A stretch of 45,000 nucleotides of DNA, taken from Glandiceps talaboti. Its lineage: Eukaryota; Hemichordata; Enteropneusta; Spengelidae. The position numbers and the translations under genes were made by a program. The notes beneath the pieces were generated by a model. It had not been told where the DNA came from and made no database searches. It saw only the letters and a program-made list of their open reading frames with translations. The stretch covers positions 21,832,209 to 21,877,208 of the forward strand of contig NC_135565.1 in the NCBI RefSeq assembly GCF_964340395.1, in the 5' to 3' direction. Below, piece after piece: positions 35,178-45,000 of this stretch. The number at the start of each line of letters is the position of its first letter. The first letter of the stretch is position 1.

Positions 35178-35276
35178 ATGCCGGAAATTTCCAGGCGTCT
35201 TTCGTCTGACTTCGTGATCGACACTCGGAATCTGGACGAGGTCAATGACAGTGCGTTCAAAAGTTTACGGAGTAAG
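35178..35276 (+). CDS. Candidate first coding exon, 33 codons (head-to-head with Dmrt)
   Basis: ATG at 35178 opens a frame of 46 codons to a stop; a possible donor AAG|GTGAAG at 35276/35277 would end it after 33 codons in phase 0. The peptide MPEISRRLSSDFVIDTRNLD and its continuation have ordinary protein composition and the DNA is CpG-containing, unlike the flanking introns. Phase 0 would allow splicing to the exon at 42632. I recognise no family. It could equally be a chance frame in a CpG-rich promoter. Confidence 0.3.
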
Positions 35277-35746
35277 GTGAAGCCGTTCACTTTTAGTGTT
35301 ATTCACCCCAAAAATTAGTGTACCTTGGTCACGTAAGATGTAATTTTAGATCTAAAAATAGAGTTATGCAATTGCTGGGTGTGTCGAGTACAGTGACCTC
35401 AACCTACAACTGTGAATTTGAAATAGCCAGTATAGTTTTATTTCAAATTATGAAAATTATAGAAAAGTGTGGATATACTTGAAAAGTTGAAATATAGTAA
35501 ATTTTGATTTATTTGATTTTGGATTACGAGTATAAATTGTAGGTATCATGAAGATCTACTGTTTGGCTAGAATAAGTAAGGCCAGACAAAAATAAATGAT
35601 CCTGGTCCCATGTGATCCTTTAGGCATAAAAAAAATTGTCTAATTTCGATTACACTCAATTTTAATAGAATAGGTATAAAGTGGGGTAGGTAGATTTTTT
35701 TTTCTTTTTAATTTTTTGATAAGTGAGATTCGTGTGTTCTCTCCAC

Positions 35747-35805
35747 TTATGTGTGTGTGTGTCTGTGTGTGTGTGTTTGTGTGTTTGTGTGTGTGTGTGT
35801 GTGTT

Positions 35806-35836
<31 letters not shown>

Positions 35837-35933
35837 ATGTGTGTGTTTGTGTGTGTATGTATGTGTGTGTGTATGTGTATGTATGTGTGTGTGTGTGTGT
35901 GTGTATGTATGTGTGTGTGTGTGTGTGTATGTA
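35747..35933. repeat. GT dinucleotide microsatellite with TTTG and TATG interruptions
   Basis: About 185 bp. Open frames on both strands are repeat artefacts. Confidence 0.97.
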
Positions 35934-36664
35934 ATTAGAGAAAAGAAATCCAATAAAGAGAAGATTAAGATGAGGAAAAGGAGAGACAGAGACCACCAAA
36001 CTTGGTAGTTACAATGACCACCAAACTTAGCTTAGTAGTAACAAAAAAAATCATTTCAGAGTATGAGATAGTACGTGAAAGCAGTCACACATGACTATGA
36101 GATGGCCATTGCAAGTATATTGGTGTGAAACAAGTATGAGATCTAAAGAAGTAAATTTTAATGATTTGGTTTATCCCAGAGTTGAAACCATTCCAGGTAC
36201 GTACGCTATAACTAGCTATGCAGTGATCATACACAAATTGTTCGGGATGATGTAAATACATATTGCATTCCCATTCCACTCCTACTATTCACTACAAAGA
36301 ATAACTATAAAGTTACGCGGATCCAAATATTAACACTGCATACTTTTCCACTGAGGAGCGCCACCAACGGTTGCATTTTACGTTAGACCGGAGATTTCAC
36401 CCGTTTAGTAGGCCTGGGAACGAGGACGGTTTGCTTTTGTTGCGTGAAAGCCGAGGAAAGGCATTTCTAGCCATCCTGCGTTGCCCAACCTCTAAATTTG
36501 TCATGAAAATTGGCAAATCATACCCAGAAAATACCTGCTGGACATGGGGAACGACATGGGGAGTACGCACAGTTAGGTGTTCAAGCTAAGTAGGCACGTG
36601 CACTGTTAATGTTAGGAGAAACATATGAAAATTACCATTGGCTTTTTTAATGATAAACTTGCCC

Positions 36665-37165
<501 letters not shown>

Positions 37166-37711
37166 CTCTGTACACGGGATCGACTTGGACTTTTAGGGAA
37201 TTAGCTCAGACTACACACAATGTTCATGGTTAACCTGGATCATTTGGAGGTGGCCACGGAGCAGATCGAAGCTCCTGACCTCGGACCGTCTCTTCCAAAA
37301 AACTGAATCCATAATTTTATTATTCCATTAAATTCTTATAACGTAAAATATACAATACTCAAATGATTGGGTGATATAGTAATCAGCACCATAAATGACT
37401 AAAACGGAAGTATTGTTGTTGCCTTAATTCAATGCAAATAATATTGACAAATATGAAAACTAGCTAAACAATGTGATCACGTCATTGTTCTTCCAACTGT
37501 CTGTAATTAGTCATTATTTGACACTGTTGATCTTATAATAACTTAATGTTGTCATCTTAGAAGAATACTGTTCGCGAAATGCAAACATTTGTTCTAAGTA
37601 TTAATTCATGACAGCTGATAGTTCACGGTGACCTCGCAAAACATCAAAACTTAGCGAAAGTTGTATTCTCTCACCCGTAACATATGTACGGTACTTACGT
37701 GTGCGTGTGTG

Positions 37712-37746
37712 TGTCTGTCTGTCTGTCTGTCCGTTCGTCTGTCTGC

Positions 37747-37844
<98 letters not shown>

Positions 37845-37866
37845 GTCACAGTATCTATCTATCTAA
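37712..37866. repeat. GTCT then ATCT tetranucleotide microsatellite
   Basis: GTCT repeats for about 35 bp, then about 28 ATCT units, with one GTCACAGT break near 37845. Confidence 0.97.
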
Positions 37867-38567
37867 GGCCATTCCGGACTAGACCGTCACGTGGTACATA
37901 TTTCCACGGTCCAAACAACTGATTAATTTTGATATCACCTAAATCCAATTAACTTTCTATAAACGTTCTATAGGAGTGATTAATCACCTTGTACTTAATT
38001 GACATCTGTGACAAATCTGTTTTTATTGTTGAATTCATACTCAAAGGTCACTCGTCAAACCATTTCCCAAGAGGCCATAGATCATTAAAGTTTCATTCTA
38101 AAACCTTTTTAGTATTCATTGTCATGGCAACTTGTCATTAAAAATTTAGTGAATTAAATGGTTTATGCATCTTGGTTCTTTTGTTCGTTATTGATCACAA
38201 TAGTAATAGTCAATTGTCCTCGCCATGTACCTTCTATGCAAATGAGATTGCTTATCGCACCAGCTATTGTCACAGTAGATGTTGTGTTACTGTACTCAGT
38301 ACGGTGTACGAGTCAATGATAGGTAATTGTATCACCTCCAGCTTACTTAGCTATAGGTACTAGTGAGTGCGCAGCAACTGGAGCTTTGTATATCACGACT
38401 ATAGTTAAATTGGTCTAGATTAATTCAACTACTCTACACTTCACAGTTTAGAGAGTCAATTAATGAAGTATTAATGAGCCTACGTAGTTGACTCACTACC
38501 AGGTGACTACATTCCCTAACAACTCCACTTACGACTACGATCTCTAGCTGTGGACAACGAGAAAAAA

Positions 38568-38630
38568 ATGTCGGTTTACGGTGGTAACTCCGACAGTAGG
38601 GGCCAGTCGCGGGCGACAGGGTACTCCGAG
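38568..38630 (+). CDS. Small gene, coding exon 1
   Basis: 21 codons from the ATG at 38568; donor GAG|GTGAGT, phase 0. A second donor at 38712/38713 (GAG|GTAAGA) would extend the exon but its phase runs into a stop in the next exon, so the first donor is preferred. Confidence 0.55.
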
Positions 38631-41600
38631 GTGAGTCACGGACAGGCAGTAATGACGGAACAGCGGCTACCGATAGAGATGGACGGAACTAGAGGTGAAA
38701 TGGTGTTTGGAGGTAAGAGCGGCCGACAGGTGGATTTGTACATATGGCGCGCATCGCATCGATCACTTTACCAGCCATATTGGATCTACATGTCTCATAA
38801 TGTTAGCGTCCTTAGTAACGACTAGGTGAAATATATGGACACACTTTCCTCATGTCATGAGTTGTTTGAACTATGGCACCTTTTTCAGTTAAATTACGAG
38901 CATTTTAGTGACTACTTTCTCGTCGAAATTTCATTTTTATAATTTCGAACGTTTCGGTTATTTTTTCTAGTACCAATATTATTCAGACTTAGCACAACCC
39001 AAATATAAATAAAATTAAATATACACAATATTTAACTTCAATGAATTTATATTTAGAGAATTCCTGTATAGAAATGCGATATATCGTTTGCTACATATAT
39101 TAAATTCGTTGAATGGCACAGCAGCTTATGTCTGTATAATTTGTTTGATAAATTACTTAATTTTTTTTACAATTGTGAACACTTTTGTACAAAAAAAATC
39201 AAAACAGTTTATTAATAGAGAGTTCAATCATTGACTTAAATCTAAAATAACACTGGGATGTGCAAAAAATGTTACAACAATATGTAGGTTTTTTGTCAAT
39301 TGATTTTAGCGCGAAAATGCCTGGGGTTAAAGCATACTACTATACTAGTATGTTTACATATAATTTCTCGTGACAGTTGTTGCATAGGAGCTGGACTTCT
39401 GTACTATCGTCAAAACTACCACCGCGACCAAGTTTTCAACCGTAACAATATTTGAATTTCACTCTAGCCAACTTGATTGCTTTCGTAATTGATTTAAAGC
39501 ACAATCTCACTATTAGGTACAATGTGAGGGATTAGTTGGCGACACCAAAACTGTCTACAGACTGACCACTTGAGTCTAAATCGGACATGTTTACTTTGCA
39601 AACAAAGAATGATAAATAATTCAATCAAATCTTTTATGTAAATGTTGACCTTTATACAGACATTGAAGTTTACTTATTCCATAAGTATACATCCACTGGG
39701 TCTTATCTATTGCTAACCACCCTTATTTCTGTTCTATGTGTTTTATTTATGTACTATTTTTTAATATCTTAAGATGGCACACAAACTTCTTTTTATTCAT
39801 GAAAAGTGAAAATACTATATAATATCCTATAAATAAAATGTTTTAATGTTGATGAATGTCTTCTATAACTATAACATAACGATTGTCTTATCGGGTTATA
39901 TAAAACAGATGACTGCATATAGTAGTAGGGAATTCCTGAATTTTGATGCGTATGATAAATTACGTCATCGCATAGTTTATAAATGATGTTGATACCCGGT
40001 TTGAGTTCGTAATTGCGAGTGGTGGTTTTAAATAATACTGCGAGTACCTTATAAATATGCAGTATATATTTAAGTACGTCCAAGGACTTGTAAACTCAAC
40101 TTGTGCCGCTTTTTCAAAAAGAAATTAAAAAGAAAACCACATCAGTTTGTTTCATTCTACAAGTCAAATGTTTTTTATCTACATACATGTATTATTCAAC
40201 CTATTCAACCACTTAACTTACCACTCCATGCTAAACAATCCACAACTAATTGGAATTGAATCTTCACTTGTCTGACTGAAACCACCAATTAAGTCAAGGT
40301 CAACTTTATTAACCCCTTTCGATCACTCAAACAACTCAAACAAGTTTCAGTCAAATTCTAAGTTGGTTTTTAATTGACAAAAATCAACTTAGTGGTTTTT
40401 AATTTCACTGAGTTCACATGTCTCACGTGGGAATGCACACAGACGTAATCTATACTATGTGTTGACGTAAATCTAAGGCAAATGATGACGACATATATTT
40501 ATTGATACATTTTGACTAGAATGAAGGCGGAATTGTGTGATACCATAGCAACACTTCTCATTTCAAATATTGTAATTAATTTCGCATAATATACGAATAT
40601 GATTCAGACACGAGACAACAAATTCTTAATTTTTTCTGAGGTATAGCAAACAGCTTGTGAATATTCACAGATTTGAAATTTAATACAACGTTAGGAGTAA
40701 TGCCTTACATGTTGTAAGTCAGGTTTTTATTTCACCTTCTGTTTAGTCAAGGATTAAACTGACTTAACTTTTAACATGGAAGTATAACCCACTTCCATGC
40801 TTTTAACAATAGCTACCACTATTCAGTCGTTATCGATGACTTGACATGTATAACGATATCCCACCAGTATTTACTGTTTCAATTGAAGCTTTTCAATACG
40901 GAGGTATGTTGCCATGGTGACGTATACACGCCAGGGGTCTTCAAAATAATAGCGCGCCATTTACTTACTGATCACGTTACATGTTCTATTCACTGGTTTG
41001 TGTGATATCCATAGCCGACCACTTTGATTTTCGCATAATTTGGAGACCATTCTCAAACCACAGCTGTTGTTCCTTCCGTGGCACTGCGAACGTTGACGAC
41101 TCCTTTTGGATGGTGCCGTAAGAGGCCGTGGTTTGTGACGATGTTGGAGACCTTTTTATAACATATTTTGTGTCTTTAATTATGTCATATTTTTGGTCTG
41201 GAAAAGTGCTTTTTTACAGAATATATTATGATAACAATATAAGGAAAAAGAATTTAATAAGAACATTTTATTGACCTCATCTCATTATAGCGGGTATGTT
41301 TGTACAACAGGTTATTTTCAGAGTTCGACACTGACTGACAAATGTGAAAGTTCGTGAATGTAGACTACGTTCAATCGTTTTAAAACCTTAAATTTTTTTT
41401 CTCTTTACAAATTTCGAAATTGTGCTTGTCAAAATTGTGTTTGTCAAAATTGCATACACTTGTATATCTGCCTTGTTTTTTACTTTCTTGTCATACTTGA
41501 CGTCACGGGTTTGTCGTACATCGATGTTTCTTGATATAAAAAAGTATACGCCGATCCATGTCGTCAAAATACTTTCTTGGCAGACCGAGTATCTGTCAAA

Positions 41601-44600
41601 CCCTTTACATTACTGTACTTATAAAAATCCACCAAGTCTTCTTCAGCAACAAAATGTGTAAACTTAATTTCTCAACTGAACTTTTAACTTTGGAAAACAT
41701 AAACAAATGCTTTAGCTATTATATAAAATCAGTTGGGATATATTTTTTCAGAAAAGAGTTAAACATATTTTTGTATATGATTTTGAAAGTAAGGCCCTGT
41801 GTTTTAGTATAGTATTCTTAGCTATCGACCTACACAGGTAAAGCAACCTATCTCAGTAGAACAGAAAGTTTCCCGCCCAAATCTGTGTAAATAATAATTG
41901 TTTTTTCTGTAATGTTTTGTCGTAAGTTGTGGATTGAAAATGTGAAAATAATGTGTATACATTAATTTGGAGCAAAATTAATTAAACTCAGATGTTTTAT
42001 TAGAATAATACTTTTCTTATTTTACACTGTGACATGTTGGAAGCTGGAAGAACTTGAAAGCGTCCAAGGTGTATGTTGTGAGAGTTTGTATGTACATAGA
42101 AATTAATTACCGTCATGATTTTGATAAACCCTTATTTTGACTTTTAATTATTATTATTATTTTATTATAAGATTTAAGATAATGTAGTTTTTTGAGTTCA
42201 AACCGTGACGTCACGTATCATTGGTCCTGGAATGTCACTTTATAAATTCAATATCTTTGTACACATATCATGTTGTACGATCATTTGAAATAAATTACGT
42301 CAGACGACTTCTGTAGCTAGCTAACTGTAGTCCGTAGACAGACATTATGGACCGTACTGAAATTAGTTCTTTTATTGAGAGAGTCCAAAAGTTAAGAGGC
42401 GTTGAAAGCCATTCTATTGTTTAAACAAAGATCATTTAAACTAATATGAACACTACAAGTTAATCCGGGGTCACGATTAAAGGTCAACTTAGTGGTAACT
42501 GTGGATACCAACACAATTGATTGGTATGCCGCCATTTATAATCTGCAGACACAACGGTTAACGAAAAGTCACTCACTGAATTTGATTGATCAACATTTTA
42601 CATATTTTCTTGAATTTTGATATAATTTTAGGCAAGAACCACAGAAAGTAGCATATTGTGCGAACTGATGCCAAACTTAATTGATGACAAAGGTAATAGT
42701 ATTGGTGTTTTTTTCCGCCAAACCTTTAGACGACGTCGCCATATATTTTCACATATGCCCCGTGATAATAAAAGGTCGGGACCTTACTTGAATTTACAAC
42801 ACTCCCGGGGCAAGACGAACTACCTCGAGGATGAGGTGGGGTGGACAACACTGATAAACTATAATGTGTGTGTATGGGGCGGGGGGCAATCTGACACCCA
42901 CACAAAGCGGGATAGGGCATTAATAATTTGGCAACAATAAAAATAGTTAATATAATCAACTCGTAAGGTATACCCATGTGGACTTTACAATAATGAAGTC
43001 TTTCCGGTCGTATGTAATATTTGAATAAAACCATAGCGTTGGCCACCAGAACAGGGGCCACTTTGGTAAATACAATATACAAACAAATGGAAAATGACGT
43101 TGTAATTTCTGTCATGCGTGAATTTGACTAAATAACCGCATATTTAGCAAGTCAGGTGTTTCTATATTTAAATTGTTTACCTACGATGTCCATATCACGT
43201 GAAATCTGTATGTGTTGAGTTTTGGTTAGGTAAATAAAATACCAGACATTTATTGACGCACAAGGACTTGACATGATAGGTCGACAACTTGATGACGTAG
43301 TAGACGTGTGTTCATCTGTCGCCAGGAGGCGCCCTCTTACTGATATACTTACATGTATCCTCTCAGTACTGCACTGTTACAGTAGGCAGTTGCGTTTTCC
43401 AAACAATTTTCCAAGACATCAATCAGCAATTATCATAACTTGCAACACTCATGACATGACATCATCTATGTACACCTACTGCTTCTAATACATCTAGTAT
43501 ACATGTACTAAAATGACAAGAAAACTCTAATTCTGGCATCAACTGATTACGTCATAATTTTCAATGCAGTCGAAGGCTTGTATCGATATCAACATCACAA
43601 TAGGATACACAGGTAAATGTCTAATGTTACAGACAACTGGATTGCTTTGTTTTACCCTTAGGACACGTTTTAAAACGTCACGTGATTTTTATTAGGCCTT
43701 GGCCTATAAATGTGTGTATGATGCATGTGTAGAATTGAGAATGGAACCATGGGGTCGATGATGGAACTAGATGTTGGAGTCTATATATACGTTTTAGGAT
43801 TCAAGAGATAGTCAAGGGTTCAAAAGTATTACCAAGTTTATATATTATATTTCAGGTCCTAGTAATGTCGGACAGCATCGTGTAACACACGTGGTGGATC
43901 ACAATGTATTCCTTGGTATTGGTCAGGCATCGACTGAGAAAACCAGCGAATTACGCTACATTAGTCGTGCACCAGTGTTTGCACCCACACCGAGACATGA
44001 ACGAGTTGGTGAGGTCGGTTGGAACTATAACCAATTCAAACATCACACCAAAGTAGAGAAAAGGAAAAAACCGGTATGTACTGTCAGTTTATAATGATGT
44101 CAGTCTGTACACAACATAGGGACGAGTAATGTTGCCTAGGATTTCTACCAGCGACGGATACGCATTGTCGAATTATGTGCTAACATGCTACGAAAGTGGA
44201 GGTATAAGGGAAACATCCTTGCTACCAATAAGAATATATTCTCCATACGCTAAACTTTTCTTTCTATATACACTGACAGCGTAATTGGTATTCGTATTTT
44301 TTGTACCCATCTCTCTTCAAGATGAAGTAAAAGTAGTAGCATCCTTCACATTCGTAACTTTATTTTCTCTGCATCCATCCATCCATCCATCCATCCATCC
44401 ATCCATCCATCCATCCATCCATCCTTCCATCCATCCATCCATCCATCCATCCATCCATCCATCCATCCATCCATCCTTCCATCCATCCACCCATCCATCC
44501 ATCCATCCATCCATCCATCCATCCATCCATCCATCCACCCACCCACCCACCCTCCATCCCACCCACCCACCCTTCCATCCATCCATCCATCCATCCATCC

Positions 44601-44934
44601 ATCCATCCATCCATCCATCCATCCATCCATCCATCCATCCATCCATCCATCCATCCATCCATCCATCCATCCATCCATCCACCCACCCACCCATCGTTGC
44701 CATGACTGTAGATGACGTCGACAGTCTAAACACTTGTTTATTCTTGCCAGGGAGAGTGCTTTTCTGCAAAATATTAAGGGCAGGCAAAAATATTATTTTG
44801 ATGTCGGAGCTAAAAAATTGGGTCGGTCCGGTAATGAGAAACAGAAAAGAAAATAGAGTCCCCATAATAGGCATGCATTTATAATTTAAAATTTATTTTC
44901 TTCTTTACAGATTTATGGCCCAAACATCGAGTAA
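38568..44934 (+). CDS. Uncharacterised small protein, four exons, 121 aa
   Basis: Exons 38568-38630, 42632-42692, 43856-44073 and 44911-44934 join without a frame break (366 nt with stop). Splice sites are good: GAG|GTGAGT, AAAG|GTAATA and CCG|GTATGT as donors; TTTTAG, TTTCAG and TTTACAG as acceptors. The protein is soluble and basic, with no signal peptide or membrane segment. It starts [20 protein letters not shown], has a central [15 protein letters not shown] segment and a [20 protein letters not shown] segment, and ends IYGPNIE. I do not recognise the family. Short proteins with Tyr/Pro/Gly-Trp motifs of this sort are common among ciliary microtubule proteins, but that is only a guess. 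The ATG has A at -3. Confidence 0.65.
38631..42631 (+). other. Small gene intron 1 (4.0 kb)
   Basis: AT-rich, with no clear repeat family or exon. A GC-richer patch at 40940-41150 has TTGGAGACC twice (41039, 41143) and CAAACCAC / GTGGTTTG as an inverted pair; identity unknown. Confidence 0.55.
42632..42692 (+). CDS. Small gene, coding exon 2
   Basis: 61 nt encoding [20 protein letters not shown] plus one base. The acceptor is TTTTAG and the donor AAAG|GTAATA. Only one frame is open and it matches both neighbours. Confidence 0.6.
42693..43855 (+). other. Small gene intron 2 (1.16 kb)
   Basis: GTAATA to TTTCAG. One GCGCCCTC motif at 43329-43336. Open frames at 42726-43115 (-) and 43273-43488 (+) have no support as genes. 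Confidence 0.6.
43856..44073 (+). CDS. Small gene, coding exon 3
   Basis: 218 nt with most of the protein, residues 42-114, from [15 protein letters not shown] through [10 protein letters not shown] to EKRKKP. Good acceptor TATTTCAG|GT and donor CCG|GTATGT, phase 0 out. Confidence 0.8.
44074..44910 (+). other. Small gene intron 3 (837 bp)
   Basis: GTATGT to CTTTACAG; mostly filled by the ATCC microsatellite. Confidence 0.65.
44372..44692. repeat. ATCC tetranucleotide microsatellite (about 320 bp)
   Basis: ATCC repeats with TTCC and ACCC interruptions. All frames on both strands are open through it (His-Pro-Ser-Ile type and Met-Asp-Gly-Trp type); these are artefacts. Confidence 0.97.
44911..44934 (+). 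CDS. Small gene, last coding exon (IYGPNIE, stop)
   Basis: After a strong acceptor (TTCTTCTTTACAG) the frame reads seven codons and TAA at 44932-44934. The 3'UTR runs off the window. Confidence 0.6.
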   Translation: MYGPNIE

Positions 44935-45000
44935 CCATGGAGATTGACTACAAGAATGGATTCATAATTTGTTTTGATCACTTGACTGCCCCTTTAATCC

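Noticed and set aside
36371-36589. 72-codon + strand open frame in a GC-richer patch
   Set aside because: No good acceptor or donor, no recognisable motif and no phase match with neighbours; mentioned only as unexplained composition.
37193-37265. tRNA-like start (GGGAATTAGCTCAG)
   Set aside because: The A-box-like text has no B box or clover-leaf pairing downstream.
38631-38712. Extended first exon of the small gene using the donor at 38713
   Set aside because: Joining it to 42632 gives a stop within seven codons, while the 38631 donor gives a clean frame.
44285-44884. 199-codon His-Pro-Ser-Ile frame and 185-codon Met-Asp-Gly-Trp frame
   Set aside because: Translations of the ATCC microsatellite within intron 3 of the small gene.

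Overview
This window is animal nuclear DNA. It is AT-rich, its genes are split by GT-AG introns, much of it is microsatellite and minisatellite, and two metazoan-specific transcription-factor families are present. The protein sequences look like those of an invertebrate, probably marine. I cannot fix the phylum from sequence alone: a non-vertebrate deuterostome or a lophotrochozoan would both fit. There are no bacterial-type operons, no CRISPR array and no convincing rRNA or tRNA gene.

Three genes can be assembled by joining exons whose splice sites and phases agree. (1) A SoxD (Sox5/6/13-type) gene on the + strand has five coding exons from 15541 to 23633. They join without a frame break into a 666-residue protein with a Q-rich leucine zipper, a PLNLS motif, a short exon carrying a SUMO-interaction-like motif, an HMG box and a C-terminal IKEE SUMO-acceptor-like site. 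(2) A DM-domain (Dmrt/doublesex family) gene on the - strand, 34925 down to 33363, has two coding exons and 316 residues, with all eight zinc ligands but a divergent DM domain. (3) A small + strand gene, 38568 to 44934, has four exons joining to 121 residues; I do not recognise the family. A 33-codon candidate first exon at 35178-35276 (+) lies head-to-head with the Dmrt gene and may share its promoter.

Layout: 1-15533 is non-coding DNA upstream of the SoxD ATG, probably a 5'UTR intron or upstream flank, and is packed with repeats (42-bp, 58-bp, 19-bp and 81-bp tandems, a 600-bp ACAT tract, CA and GT tracts, and a 1.5-kb 23/24-bp minisatellite). 15534-23633 is the SoxD coding region. 23634-33362 separates the convergent SoxD and Dmrt genes and holds candidate regulatory clusters (POU-like, CP2-like, CArG boxes, DR1) and two strong foldback structures. 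33363-35280 is Dmrt and its head-to-head partner. 35280-45000 is the small gene with long GT, CT, ATCT and ATCC tracts.

The most unusual item is the intron after the first HMG-box exon. It starts with about 14 copies of a 19-bp repeat whose first unit is the exon-intron junction itself, so the 5' splice site has been tandemly multiplied. Almost all the long open frames in this window lie on simple repeats and are not genes.
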